Notes: a model not told the origin generated them from the sequence alone. A stretch of DNA of 64,000 nt from Actinomycetospora callitridis (GCF_028737265.1 NZ_JAQZAK010000009.1:124001-188000); one strand, 5' to 3'. Counted from the stretch's first letter, positions 41,655-51,537 are shown. Program-made: numbers and translations.

Positions 41655-44099
41655 GTGAGCCAGCACGTCGACGCCACGGGCACACCCCTGGCCACCGAAC
41701 CCGCCCCGTCGGACGGCACCGACGACGACCGGGGCACGCGCGAGGACGCGGTCCTCGAGTCCGCAGGTCTCTCGCCCGCCCCGCCGGTCAGTGCCACCCG
41801 CCCGCCCTCGGCGACGCGCCGGGTGCGCGCCCGCATCGCCCGCCGGATCACCGCCCAGCGCTCGGGCGTGGTCAAGCCGGTGCTCGAGCCGCTGGCCGCG
41901 GTGCACCGCGAGCTCCACCCGTCGGCCGACATGGCCACGCTGCAGCGGGCCTACGACACGGCCGAGCGCTCGCACGACGGCCAGATGCGCAAGAGCGGCG
42001 ACCCGTACATCACGCATCCGCTGGCCGTCGCGACGATCCTCGGCGAGCTCGGGATGGACACGACGACGCTGGTCGCGGCCCTGCTGCACGACACCGTCGA
42101 GGACACCGACTACTCGCTCGAGAAGCTCGCCTCCGACTTCGGCGCCGAGGTCGCGCACCTCGTCGACGGCGTCACCAAGCTCGACAAGGTCCAGCTCGGC
42201 GCCGCGGCCGAGGCGGAGACGATCCGCAAGATGGTCGTGGCGATGGCGCGCGACCCGCGCGTGCTCGTCATCAAGCTGGCCGACCGGCTGCACAACATGC
42301 GCACGATGCGGTTCCTCAAGCCGGAGAAGCAGGCCAAGAAGGCCCGCGAGACCCTCGAGGTGCTCGCGCCGCTGGCCCACCGGCTGGGGATGTCGACGGT
42401 CAAGTGGGAGCTCGAGGACCTCGCGTTCGCGATCCTGCACCCCAAGCGCTACGACGAGATCGTCCGCCTCGTCGCCGACCGCGCGCCCAGCCGCGACACC
42501 TACCTGCGCTCGGTGATCGACGAGGTCTCCGGCCAGCTCACCGAGGCCCGGGTGAAGGCCGAGGTCCTCGGGCGGCCGAAGCACTACTACTCGATCTACC
42601 AGAAGATGATCGTCAAGGGTAAGGACTTCGACGACATCCACGACCTCGTCGGCGTGCGCGTGCTCGTCGAGGACGTGCGCGACTGCTACGCCGCGATGGG
42701 CATGGTCCACGCCCTGTGGCAGCCGATGCCCGGGCGGTTCAAGGACTACATCGCCCAGCCGCGCTTCGGCGTCTACCAGTCGCTGCACACCACGGTGATC
42801 GGCCCGGACGGGCAGCCGCTCGAGGTGCAGATCCGCACCCACGACATGCACCGCACCGCCGAGTACGGCATCGCGGCGCACTGGCGCTACAAGGAGACCC
42901 CCAAGGGGGCCCACAAGGGCTCGTCGAACGGTGCGAACGGCTCGACCGGCGATGGCACCCTCGAGCTCGACGAGATGGCGTGGATGCGCCAGCTGCTGGA
43001 CTGGCAGCGGGAGGCGGCGGACCCGGGGGAGTTCCTCGAGTCGCTGCGCTACGACCTCGCCACCCGCGAGATCTTCGTCTTCACGCCGAAGGGCGACGTC
43101 ATCACGCTGCCCAGCGGGTCGACCCCGGTCGACCTCGCCTACGCGGTGCACACCGAGGTCGGCAACCGCTGCATCGGCAGCCGGGTCAACGGCCGGCTGG
43201 TCGCCCTCGAGCGCGAGCTCGAGAACGGCGAGGTCGTCGAGATCTTCACGTCGAAGGCCGAGGGCGCCGGTCCGTCGCGCGACTGGCTGGGCTTCGTCGC
43301 CTCGCCGCGGGCCAAGCAGAAGATCAAGCAGTGGTTCGCCAAGGAGCGCCGCGAGGAGGCGATCGAGGGCGGCAAGGAGGCCATCACCCGCGAGGCGCGG
43401 CGCACCGGCCTGCCGCTGCAGCGCCTCGTCTCGGGCGACTCGATGGGTGCCCTGGCCCACGAGCTGCGCTACGCCGACGTCTCCGCGCTCTACGCCGCGG
43501 TCGGCGAGCACCACGTCTCGGCGCGCCACGTCGTCCAGCGGCTCGTCGCGCTGCTCGGTGGCGTCGAGCAGAACGAGGAGGAGCTGGCCGACCGCGCCAC
43601 GCCCTCCACGGTCCAGCGCCGGCGCGGGACCGGCGACGTCGGCGTCGTCATCGACGACATGGACGACTCCGCCGGCGACGTCTGGATCAAGCTGGCGCGC
43701 TGCTGCACGCCGGTGCCCGGCGACGGCATCCTGGGGTTCGTCACCCGCGGCGGCGGCGTCAGCGTGCACCGCACCGACTGCACCAACGCCGACGAGCTGC
43801 GCAGCGAGCCCGAGCGTCTGGTCAACGTGCACTGGGCGTCGTCGTCCAGCGCGCTGTTCCTCGTCGCGATCCAGGCCGAGGCCCTCGACCGGCACCGGCT
43901 GCTCTCCGACATCACGAAGGTGCTGGCCGACGAGAAGGTCAACATCCTGTCCGCGTCGGTCACCACCTCGCGCGACCGCGTCGCCGTCAGCCGCTTCTCG
44001 TTCGAGATGGGCGACCCCAAGCACCTCGGCCACGTGCTCAAGGCGGTCCGCAACGTCGAGGGCGTCTACGACGTCTACCGGGTGACCTCCGCGAGCTGA
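41655..44099 (+). CDS. relA: bifunctional (p)ppGpp synthetase/hydrolase
   Basis: 814-residue RSH protein controlling the stringent response. HD hydrolase domain: H107, H121 and HDTVED at 145-150. Synthetase domain with RFKDYIAQPRFGVYQSLHTT. TGS domain at about 465-530 (IFVFTPKGDVITLPSGSTP). The zinc-finger/helical region has ARCCTPVPGD. The ACT domain is at about 730-814. Both activities look intact. GTG 41655 follows gaaggggac. A -10-like TATCCT at 41584-41589 may drive it. Upstream, CGATCG occurs three times within 28 bp (41520-41547). Confidence 0.96.
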   Translation: MSQHVDATGTPLATEPAPSDGTDDDRGTREDAVLESAGLSPAPPVSATRPPSATRRVRARIARRITAQRSGVVKPVLEPLAAVHRELHPSADMATLQRAYDTAERSHDGQMRKSGDPYITHPLAVATILGELGMDTTTLVAALLHDTVEDTDYSLEKLASDFGAEVAHLVDGVTKLDKVQLGAAAEAETIRKMVVAMARDPRVLVIKLADRLHNMRTMRFLKPEKQAKKARETLEVLAPLAHRLGMSTVKWELEDLAFAILHPKRYDEIVRLVADRAPSRDTYLRSVIDEVSGQLTEARVKAEVLGRPKHYYSIYQKMIVKGKDFDDIHDLVGVRVLVEDVRDCYAAMGMVHALWQPMPGRFKDYIAQPRFGVYQSLHTTVIGPDGQPLEVQIRTHDMHRTAEYGIAAHWRYKETPKGAHKGSSNGANGSTGDGTLELDEMAWMRQLLDWQREAADPGEFLESLRYDLATREIFVFTPKGDVITLPSGSTPVDLAYAVHTEVGNRCIGSRVNGRLVALERELENGEVVEIFTSKAEGAGPSRDWLGFVASPRAKQKIKQWFAKERREEAIEGGKEAITREARRTGLPLQRLVSGDSMGALAHELRYADVSALYAAVGEHHVSARHVVQRLVALLGGVEQNEEELADRATPSTVQRRRGTGDVGVVIDDMDDSAGDVWIKLARCCTPVPGDGILGFVTRGGGVSVHRTDCTNADELRSEPERLVNVHWASSSSALFLVAIQAEALDRHRLLSDITKVLADEKVNILSASVTTSRDRVAVSRFSFEMGDPKHLGHVLKAVRNVEGVYDVYRVTSAS

Positions 44100-44130
44100 C
44101 GCTCCGGACCGCCCGCCGCCACGGCTGGTG

Positions 44131-45414
44131 TCAGGCCGACGACGACCGTGCGCGGAAGGCGTCGACGGCGCGGCCGACGAGGTTGCGCGGGGGTTGCTCG
44201 TCGCTGTGCCAGTCGGGGCGGGCGGAGCGGGGGTCGAGGGCGTCGACCGATTCCGGGTCGAGCCCCGGGCCGTCGGAGGGGCGCGTGAGCGAGCGGACCC
44301 CGGCGTCGATCACCGTGACGAGCGGGACCGCGAGCAGGGCCCCGGCGATGCCGGCCAGCACGAGGCCGCAGGCGATCGGCAGCACGACGGCCAGCGGGTG
44401 GAGCTTGATCGACCGCCCGAGCAGCAGGGGCTGGAGGATGTAGCCCTCCAGGTTCTGCACCAGCACGAGCAGCAGGACGACGAGCAGGGCGTCGGTGATG
44501 CCGCCGCTGACCAGGCCGACGAGCACCGCGACGACGCCGGAGACGACGGCGCCGAGGGTCGGGACGAAGGCGCCGAAGAAGATGAGCGCGGCCAGCGGCA
44601 CCGGCAGCGGGATGCCGATCAGCCACAGCCCGACGCCCGCGGTGATCGCGTCGGCGGCGGCGACGAGGATCGTCGCGCGGGTGTAGCCGACGAGCGAGGC
44701 GAAGGCGCGCCGTCCGGCGATGTCGGCGCGGTCGCGGGCCTGGCGCGGGATCGCACCGAGGACGAAGCGCCAGACCGTGCCGCCGTTGTAGACGAAGAAG
44801 ATCAGCGTGAAGAGGGCCAGCAGGAGCTCGGTGAGGACCTCGCCCACGGTGCTCACCGCGCCGAGGGCGCTCTGCGCGAGCGTCGCCTGGCTGGACTGGA
44901 GGTAGGCGAAGAGCTGGTTGCCGACCTCGGTGAACTGCTCGTTGTTCAGCTCGAGCGGGCCGGTGCGCAGCCACTGCTGGATGCCCGCCACGCTGGCGAG
45001 CAGCTGCGACGACAGCTCCGGGAGGCCCGAGACGAAGGCCAGCCCGACGCCGTAGAACACGCCGCCGACGACGGCGACGCCGCTGACGATGACGATCGCG
45101 GTGGCCACGGCGTGCGGCAGCCACCGGATGCGCGACAGGGCGTGCGCGGACGGGGCGAGCAGGGAGGCCGCGATCAGCGCGAGGACGACGGGCACCACGA
45201 CGGCCCCGAGCAGGCCCAGGACGTAGATGACGACCAGGATCGCCGCACCCAGCAGGAGCAGGCGCCACGCGAGCGCGGTGGCGATCTCCAGGGCCGGCGG
45301 GACCTCCCAGCGCTTGCGCGCCTGGAGCAGGACGCCGCCCCCAGCTGCGGTCGTTCCGCCCTCGCCGGCGCCGTCCGGGGGATCCGCTCCGATCGTCGGC
45401 AGGGTCACCGGCAC
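44131..45414 (-). CDS. AI-2E-family (PerM-like) transporter
   Basis: 427 residues with seven to eight membrane helices and the large soluble loop after the third helix that typifies the AI-2E/YdiK/PerM family. Conserved blocks: FTLIFFVYNGGTVWRFVLGAIP, VGLWLIGIPLPVPLAALIFFGAFVPTLGAVV, and LVQNLEGYILQPLLLGRSIKLHPLAVVLP. Substrates of most members are unknown. The start is uncertain: GTG 45414 or 45408, neither with a clear ribosome site. Convergent with relA and divergent from pyk. Confidence 0.85.
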   Translation of the reverse strand: MPVTLPTIGADPPDGAGEGGTTAAGGGVLLQARKRWEVPPALEIATALAWRLLLLGAAILVVIYVLGLLGAVVVPVVLALIAASLLAPSAHALSRIRWLPHAVATAIVIVSGVAVVGGVFYGVGLAFVSGLPELSSQLLASVAGIQQWLRTGPLELNNEQFTEVGNQLFAYLQSSQATLAQSALGAVSTVGEVLTELLLALFTLIFFVYNGGTVWRFVLGAIPRQARDRADIAGRRAFASLVGYTRATILVAAADAITAGVGLWLIGIPLPVPLAALIFFGAFVPTLGAVVSGVVAVLVGLVSGGITDALLVVLLLVLVQNLEGYILQPLLLGRSIKLHPLAVVLPIACGLVLAGIAGALLAVPLVTVIDAGVRSLTRPSDGPGLDPESVDALDPRSARPDWHSDEQPPRNLVGRAVDAFRARSSSA

Positions 45415-45482
45415 ACCGTAGTCGCGGGGGGCGCGGGACGTTCTCTGGCGCCCGGCCACTGCTGGATCGGTGCAGAGCGGGA

Positions 45483-45488
45483 TACGAT
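45483..45488 (+). promoter_or_regulatory. -10 element of a probable leaderless pyk promoter
   Basis: TACGAT ends seven bases before the GTG at 45496, so transcription probably begins at the start codon. This also argues against the in-frame ATG at 45487, which overlaps the element. Confidence 0.42.
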
Positions 45489-45495
45489 GAGGGCC

Positions 45496-46914
45496 GTGAG
45501 CCGACGAGCGAAGATCGTGTGCACGTTGGGGCCGTCGACGTCGACGCCCGAGGCCATCCGTGACCTCGTGCGCGCCGGTATGGACGTGGCCCGCCTCAAC
45601 TTCAGCCACGGCGAGCACGCCGAGCACGAACGGATCTACCGCCTCGTGCGCGAGGCGGCCGACACCGAGGGGCGCGCGGTCGGCATCCTCGCCGACCTGC
45701 AGGGGCCGAAGATCCGTCTCGGTCGGTTCGCCGACGGTCCGCAGATGTGGGCCACCGGCGAGACGGTCACGATCACCACCGAGGACGTCGCGGGCACCCA
45801 CGACCGCGTCGGCACCACGTACAAGGGCCTCGCCGACGACGCCCGTCCCGGCGAGTCGCTGCTCATCGACGACGGCAACGTCGCCCTCGAGGTCAGCGCC
45901 GTCGAGGGCCGCGACGTCGTCTGCCGCGTGATCGAGGGCGGCCGGGTCTCGGACAACAAGGGCATCTCGCTGCCCCACACCGCGGTGTCGGTGCCCGCGA
46001 TGAGCGACAAGGACGAGGCCGACCTGCGCTTCGCGCTCGGCCTGCGCGTCGACATGATCGCGCTGTCCTTCGTGCGCTCGCCCGCCGACGCCGAGCTCGT
46101 CCACAAGATCATGGACGAGTACGGCTCGCGCCTCCCGGTGATCGCGAAGATCGAGAAGCCCGAGGCCGTCGACGCGCTCGAGGCGATCGTCCTCGCCTTC
46201 GACTCGATCATGGTCGCCCGCGGCGACCTCGGCGTCGAGCTCGCGCTCGAGGACGTCCCGCTGGTGCAGAAGCGCGCGGTGCAGATCGCGCGCGAGAACG
46301 CCAAGCCGGTGATCGTCGCGACGCAGATGCTCGAGTCGATGATCCACAACTTCCGGCCGACCCGCGCCGAGGCGTCCGACGTCGCCAACGCCGTGCTCGA
46401 CGGCGCCGACGCCGTGATGCTCTCCGGCGAGACCAGCGTCGGCGACTACCCCATCGAGACGGTCCAGACGATGTCCCGGATCGTCGCCGCGGTCGAGGTC
46501 GGCCCGGCGTCGGTGCCGCCAATCCAGCACGTCCCGCGCACCCAGCGCGGTGTGGTCACCACCGCCGCGCGCGACATCGGGGAACGCCTCAACGCCCGCG
46601 CGCTGGTGGCGTTCACGCGCACCGGCGACACCGTGCGCCGCCTCGCCCGCCTGCACACCCGGCTGCCGGTGCTGGCGTTCTCGCCGATCCCCGAGGTCCG
46701 CAGCCAGCTCGCGCTGAGCTGGGGCGTCGAGACCTTCCTCGTGCCCTGGGCGGACACCACGGACGCGATGATCCGCCAGGTCGACGCGTCGCTGCTGGAG
46801 ATCGGGCGCTTCGCCGCCGGCGAGCTCGTCGTGATCGTCTCCGGCTCGCCGCCCGGCACCGTCGGCAAGACCAACCTGCTGCGCGTCCACAAGATCGGGG
46901 AGGACGCGCGCTGA
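45496..46914 (+). CDS. pyk: pyruvate kinase
   Basis: 472 residues, the same length as mycobacterial PykA. It makes pyruvate and ATP from phosphoenolpyruvate. The start SRRAKIVCTLGPSTSTPEA, the substrate and metal site VIAKIEKPEAVDAL with its catalytic Lys, MVARGDLGVE, and QMLESMI are all present. The C-terminal effector domain is complete. GTG 45496 is preferred over ATG 45487 because the family begins at this point and a -10 element covers the ATG. Confidence 0.96.
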   Translation: MSRRAKIVCTLGPSTSTPEAIRDLVRAGMDVARLNFSHGEHAEHERIYRLVREAADTEGRAVGILADLQGPKIRLGRFADGPQMWATGETVTITTEDVAGTHDRVGTTYKGLADDARPGESLLIDDGNVALEVSAVEGRDVVCRVIEGGRVSDNKGISLPHTAVSVPAMSDKDEADLRFALGLRVDMIALSFVRSPADAELVHKIMDEYGSRLPVIAKIEKPEAVDALEAIVLAFDSIMVARGDLGVELALEDVPLVQKRAVQIARENAKPVIVATQMLESMIHNFRPTRAEASDVANAVLDGADAVMLSGETSVGDYPIETVQTMSRIVAAVEVGPASVPPIQHVPRTQRGVVTTAARDIGERLNARALVAFTRTGDTVRRLARLHTRLPVLAFSPIPEVRSQLALSWGVETFLVPWADTTDAMIRQVDASLLEIGRFAAGELVVIVSGSPPGTVGKTNLLRVHKIGEDAR

Positions 46915-46921
46915 GCCGTCG

Positions 46922-48130
46922 ATGGCATCATCGACGGGCGTGACCGCCACCTCCCACCGGTTCGACGCCCTCACCGCCGCGCACATGCGGGCGGGCGGCT
47001 CCTGGAAGTGGTCGACGCCCGGCTCGTGGCGACGCGGCGAGCGCGAGGGCCTGATCGGGGCGTTCGTCGCCGAGATGGACTACCCGGTCGCCGACGTCGT
47101 GGCCGACGCGGTGCGCACCTCGGCCGACGGGTCGCGGTTCGGCTACCTGCCCGACGACTGGGTGGCCGACATGGCCGCGGCGACGTCGGCGTTCTGGGGC
47201 GAGCGGCTCGGCTGGGCGCCCGACCCGGCCCGCGTGCGCCCCGTGCCCGACGTGCTCACCGCGTTCACCGCGACCGTCCGTCACTTCACCCGGCCCGGCA
47301 GCGCGATCGTGCTGCCGACCCCGGCCTACATGCCCTTCCTCACCGTGCCGGCCATGCTCGGCCGGGAAATGGTCCAGGTGCCGATGGCCCGCGACGGCGC
47401 GCGGTTCGTGCTCGACCTCGACGCGATCGGCCGGGCGTTCGCCGACGGCGCGGGCCTGCTGGTGCTGACCAACCCGCACAACCCGACGGGCCGCGTGTTC
47501 GACGTCGACGAGCTCGCCGCGGTGACCGAGGTGGTCGAGTGCCACGGCGGGCGGGTGTTCAGCGACGAGATCCACGCGCCGCTGACGTTCGACGCCCACC
47601 GCCACCGGCCCTACGCCGCGACGTCGGAGGCCGCCGCGGGGCACACCGTCACGGCGACCTCGGCGTCCAAGGCCTGGAACACCCCGGGGCTCAAGTGCGG
47701 GCAGGTGATCCTGTCGAACGACGCCGACGCCGCGCACTGGGAGGCCACCGGCTACCTCGCCGAGCACGGCACTGCGACGCCCGGGGTGCTGGCGACCACC
47801 GCGGCCTACCGCGACGCCCGGGGCTGGCTCGACGACGTGCTCGCCTACCTGGACGGCAACCGCGCCCTGCTCGCGTCCGCCGACCTGCCGGGGCTCGAGG
47901 TGACCGTCCCCGAGGGGACCTACCTCGCGTGGCTCGACGGCCGGGGTCTCGGGGCTGGTCTGGGCCTCGACGAGCCCCCGTCGGCCTTCTTCACCCGCGA
48001 GGCGGGCGTGGTCATGACCGACGGCGCGGCGTGCGGGGAGGCCGGGCGTGGGGGCATGCGCCTCAACCTCGCCATGTCCCGCCCCGTCCTCACCGAGGCC
48101 CTCGACCGCGTGCGCACCGCTCTGTCCTAG
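46922..48130 (+). CDS. MalY/PatB-type PLP-dependent aminotransferase (probable C-S lyase)
   Basis: 402-residue fold-type I PLP enzyme. Near the N-terminus FVAEMDYPVADVV is the MalY/PatB marker. LTNPHNPTGRVF carries the PLP-site Asn, FSDEIHAPLTF the Asp, and the lysine is in TSASKAWNTPGLKCG. Family members cleave cystathionine or act as aminotransferases. It starts 8 bp after pyk. The stop forms a shared CTAG with the convergent gene. Confidence 0.9.
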   Translation: MASSTGVTATSHRFDALTAAHMRAGGSWKWSTPGSWRRGEREGLIGAFVAEMDYPVADVVADAVRTSADGSRFGYLPDDWVADMAAATSAFWGERLGWAPDPARVRPVPDVLTAFTATVRHFTRPGSAIVLPTPAYMPFLTVPAMLGREMVQVPMARDGARFVLDLDAIGRAFADGAGLLVLTNPHNPTGRVFDVDELAAVTEVVECHGGRVFSDEIHAPLTFDAHRHRPYAATSEAAAGHTVTATSASKAWNTPGLKCGQVILSNDADAAHWEATGYLAEHGTATPGVLATTAAYRDARGWLDDVLAYLDGNRALLASADLPGLEVTVPEGTYLAWLDGRGLGAGLGLDEPPSAFFTREAGVVMTDGAACGEAGRGGMRLNLAMSRPVLTEALDRVRTALS

Positions 48131-48426
48131 CCGCGGCGCTCCGGAGGCGCGATGAGGTAGTTGTGGATCTCGGACATCGCGACCTCGGGGCGGTCGATCC
48201 CGAGGTTCTCGAGGACGGGCGCGAGCCGTCCGCCGACGAACCGCTCGAACGCCTCGACCGACTCCCACACGTCGACGCCACGGAACCCGTCGTCGGTCGG
48301 GATCGTGTAGTGGAACAGGCAGCCGGGCTCGGAGTCGCCGCCGCGCCGGAAGTCGAGCCGCCGGAGCAGGTCGTCGTACTCGGTCAGCGTGACCCCGTGG
48401 AAGGTGGTCTCCACCGCGATCGCCAT
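48127..48426 (-). CDS. dimeric alpha/beta-barrel (ABM-like) small protein
   Basis: 99 residues, probably a ferredoxin-like dimeric barrel: an N-terminal strand AIAVETTFHG, helix TEYDDLLRRLDF, strand CLFHYTIPTDDGFRGVDVWES, helix AFERFVGGRLAPVLENLG, and C-terminal strand SEIHNYLIAP. Similar small proteins are annotated as antibiotic-biosynthesis-monooxygenase-like, but no catalytic evidence is seen. Start at 48426, close to the 3' end of the FAD oxidase gene on the same strand. Confidence 0.75.
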   Translation of the reverse strand: MAIAVETTFHGVTLTEYDDLLRRLDFRRGGDSEPGCLFHYTIPTDDGFRGVDVWESVEAFERFVGGRLAPVLENLGIDRPEVAMSEIHNYLIAPPERRG

Positions 48427-48481
48427 CGTCGGTCCCCCGTCTCCTGTCAGCGAGCTTCGGGCCTGGAGACCCCAGGATCGC

Positions 48482-51439
48482 TCACGAAGGCCAGGGGAGG
48501 AACTCGTCGTCGGGGAGACCGGACGCGAGCAGGGACGCGAGGTGATCGCCGCGGCGCTCGGTGAGCTGGTCGATCTGGGTGCGGCAGGAGAAGCCGTCGG
48601 CGACCACCGCGGTGCTCGCGTCGGCCGCCCGCACCCGGGGGAGCAGCACCTGCTCGCCGCAGGCCACGGACACCTCGTAGTGCCCCTGCTCGAACCCGAA
48701 GTTGCCGGCGAGCCCGCAGCAGCCGGAGTCGAGCACCTCCACCTCGGCGCCGGCGCGGTGCAGGAGGTCGACCTCCGCGCCGTAGCCGCCGGTGGCGTGC
48801 TGGTGGCAGTGCTGCTGGACCATCACCTCGCGCCCGGCGAGCCCGGGCGGCGCCCAGTCCGGCGCGCGCTCGGCCAGCAGCCGCCCGAGGGTCGTCGTCG
48901 CCGCGGCGATCGCGTCGGCGCGGGGCCCGGGCAGCAGGTTCGGCGCGTCGTCGGTGAACACCGCGGTGCAGCTCGGCTCGAGCCCCACGATCGGCATCCC
49001 GTCGCCCACGGCCGGCGCCAGGGCGTCCAGCGTCCGGCCGAGGACCTTCGCGGCGACGTCGAGCTGGCCCGTCGTCACCCACGTCAGGCCGCAGCACAGC
49101 TCCTGCTCCGGGACCCGCACCGTGAAGCCCGCCGCCTCGAGCACGCGGACGGCGTCGGCGCCGGCGCGGGGGTGGAGGAACTCGGTGAACGTGTCCGGCC
49201 AGAGCAGCACCTCGCCGCGCTCCCCGGAGCCGCGCGAGCCGCGCTCGCGGAACCAGTGCGTGAACCGCGGGGTGGCGAACACGGGGATCGAGCGGCGCTC
49301 GTCGATGCCGCCGGCCTTCTTGAGCAGCCCCGCCGCCCGGGACGACGTGATCCGGTTGACCAGCGGGGCGAGCGGTGACGCGACGCGGGCGAGCGCCGGC
49401 AGCCAGCCCATCGACAGGTGCGAGCGCGGGCGGCGCCACTGGCGGCCCTCGTAGTGGTGGTGCAGGAACTCGGCCTTGTAGGTCGCCATGTCGACGTTGA
49501 CCGGGCAGTCCGACAGACAGCCCTTGCACGCCAGGCACAGGTCCAGGGCGTCGCGGACCTCGGTGGAGCGCCAGCCGTCGGTGATCGGCGAGTCCTCGTG
49601 CCCGCGCAGCATCTCCCACAGCAGCCGCGCGCGGCCGCGCGTCGAGTGGTGCTCCTCGCCGGTGACCCGGTACGAGGGGCACATGACGTCCCCCTCGGTG
49701 CGCCGGCAGCGTCCGACGCCGATGCAGCGCTCGACGGCGCGGGTGAAGCTGCCGTCGTCGGACGGGTAGGCGAACGCGGAGGCCGGGTCGGCGGGGTCGT
49801 AGTCGGGTCCGACGTGCAGGTGCTCGTCGAGCCGGTAGGGGTGGACGACCTTGCCGGGGTTCATCCGGTTCCGCGGGTCGAACAGCGCCTTGACCGACTC
49901 GAACGCCGCCACGAGCTCGGGGCCGTACATCCGCTCGAGCAGCTCGCCGCGCGACTGCCCGTCGCCGTGCTCGCCCGAGAGCGACCCGCCGTACTTCACG
50001 CACAGGTCCGCCGAGCGCTCCATGAACGAGCGGTAGGACGCGACGCCGGCGACGGAGCCGAGCTCGAACGGGATGCGCGTGTGGATGCAGCCGTGCCCGA
50101 AGTGCCCGTAGATCGCGGTGCCCTCGGTGAAGCCGTACTCGTCGAGGAGCGCGACCCACTCGGCGAGGTAGTCCGCGAGCCGATCGGTCGGCAGCGCCGC
50201 GTCCTCCCAGCCCTCGTAGTTGTCCTGCCCGGTGCGGGGGTCGCGGGCCGACACGGCGAGCGCGGACTCGCGGATGCCGAACAGTTCGGCCTGCTCGACG
50301 GGGTCGGTGACGGTGAGGACCGACGGGCCGTGGTGCTCGAGATCGGCGGCCAGGGCCCGCGCACGCTCGGTGACCCGCTCGGGGTCGTCGTCGCGGATCT
50401 GGGCCATGAGCCAGCTGTGGCCCTCGGGCATCGCCGCCATCGCCCGCTGGTGCACGCCCTTGGCGCGCTCGAACTCGACGATGACGCGGTCGATGCACTC
50501 CAGGAAGTGCGGGGTGTGCGGGAGGATCGCGTCGACGCAGCGCGCGGCCGCGACGACGTCGGGGAAACCGAGCACCACCAGCGCGGTGTGCGGCGCCTCG
50601 ACCACGAGGTCGAGCTCGGCGTGCAGCACCGTCACCAGCGTCGACTCCGAGCCCACCAGGGCGCGGGCGAGGTCGAAGCCGGTGCCGTCCGTGTCGGGGC
50701 CGCGCACGAGGTCGTCGAGGTTGTAGCCCGAGACGCGGCGGGGGATGTCGGGGAAGCGCTCGGCCACCAGCGCGGCGTGGTCGGAGGCGATCGCCCGCAG
50801 GCCCCGGTAGATCTCCGCGCGCCGCCCGCCCTCGGCCTGGATCGCGGCGTACTCCTCCTCGGAGGTGGGACCCACCCACATCCGCAGGCCGTCGTAGGTG
50901 AGCACCTCCAGGCGGCGCACGTTGTCGGCGACCTTGCCGAAGGTCTGCGCGGTGGACCCGCAGGAGTTGTTGCCGATCATCCCGCCGAGGGTGCAGCTGA
51001 CGTGCGTCGCGGGCTTCGGGCCGTAGATCAGGCGGCCGGGCAGCGCGGCGTTGAGGTCGTCGAGCTTGATGCCGGGCTCGACGACGCAGGTGCGCGCGTC
51101 CTCGTCGACCGACACGATCCGCGTGCAGTACTTCGACCAGTCGATCACCACGGCGGCGTTGCAGCACTGCCCGGCGAGGCTCGTGCCGCCGCCGCGGGAG
51201 AGCACCGGGACGTCGTGCTCGCGGCACACGGCGAGGGCCTCGACGCCGGCGTCGATCGAGCGCGGGACGACCACACCGATCGGGACCTGGCGGTAGTTCG
51301 AGGAGTCGACCGCGTACGCGGCGCGCGAGCCGGCGTCGAACCGGACCTCGCCGTCCACCCGCTCGGCCAGCGCCCGCTGGAGCTCCTCCTCGGGGGTCCG
51401 GGGACGCGTGCGGGGCGGGGACAGGTCGACCGTGGCCAC
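48482..51439 (-). CDS. FAD- and 4Fe-4S-dependent oxidase (D-lactate/2-hydroxyacid dehydrogenase-like)
   Basis: 985 residues with four parts. A PCMH-type FAD-binding domain (LSRGGGTSLAGQCCN, GMIGNNSCGS) is followed by a FAD-oxidase C-terminal domain (GTAIYGHFGHGCIHTRI, SGEHGDGQSRGELLERM). A ferredoxin domain has two Cys clusters (CIGVGRCRRTEGDVMCPSY; CLACKGCLSDCPVN). Last are two CCG domains (CCGLTW, CCGLAGNFGFE) as in GlpC/LutA. It oxidises a 2-hydroxyacid and passes electrons to the membrane pool. The GTG start at 51439 is chosen because the family begins there; an upstream GTG at 51523 is in frame. Confidence 0.9.
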   Translation of the reverse strand: MATVDLSPPRTRPRTPEEELQRALAERVDGEVRFDAGSRAAYAVDSSNYRQVPIGVVVPRSIDAGVEALAVCREHDVPVLSRGGGTSLAGQCCNAAVVIDWSKYCTRIVSVDEDARTCVVEPGIKLDDLNAALPGRLIYGPKPATHVSCTLGGMIGNNSCGSTAQTFGKVADNVRRLEVLTYDGLRMWVGPTSEEEYAAIQAEGGRRAEIYRGLRAIASDHAALVAERFPDIPRRVSGYNLDDLVRGPDTDGTGFDLARALVGSESTLVTVLHAELDLVVEAPHTALVVLGFPDVVAAARCVDAILPHTPHFLECIDRVIVEFERAKGVHQRAMAAMPEGHSWLMAQIRDDDPERVTERARALAADLEHHGPSVLTVTDPVEQAELFGIRESALAVSARDPRTGQDNYEGWEDAALPTDRLADYLAEWVALLDEYGFTEGTAIYGHFGHGCIHTRIPFELGSVAGVASYRSFMERSADLCVKYGGSLSGEHGDGQSRGELLERMYGPELVAAFESVKALFDPRNRMNPGKVVHPYRLDEHLHVGPDYDPADPASAFAYPSDDGSFTRAVERCIGVGRCRRTEGDVMCPSYRVTGEEHHSTRGRARLLWEMLRGHEDSPITDGWRSTEVRDALDLCLACKGCLSDCPVNVDMATYKAEFLHHHYEGRQWRRPRSHLSMGWLPALARVASPLAPLVNRITSSRAAGLLKKAGGIDERRSIPVFATPRFTHWFRERGSRGSGERGEVLLWPDTFTEFLHPRAGADAVRVLEAAGFTVRVPEQELCCGLTWVTTGQLDVAAKVLGRTLDALAPAVGDGMPIVGLEPSCTAVFTDDAPNLLPGPRADAIAAATTTLGRLLAERAPDWAPPGLAGREVMVQQHCHQHATGGYGAEVDLLHRAGAEVEVLDSGCCGLAGNFGFEQGHYEVSVACGEQVLLPRVRAADASTAVVADGFSCRTQIDQLTERRGDHLASLLASGLPDDEFLPWPS

Positions 51440-51537
51440 CGGACGACTCTGGGCGCCGCCGCACGCCGCCGCAACCGTTCCTCGGGAGCGAAGTTCGGGC
51501 CGATGGGCACGGACTCCGCTCACCTGGCTGCGGGAGG

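Noticed and set aside
44128..45486. Long frame upstream of and continuous with pyk
   Set aside because: It is the complement of the AI-2E permease gene; the deduced residues are Arg/Asp/Glu/Gln-rich and not similar to any protein. pyk itself starts at 45496.
45415..46986. Minus-strand extension of the AI-2E gene through pyk
   Set aside because: Shadow of pyk with His/Asp/Arg-rich composition; the family N-terminus fits 45414 or 45408.
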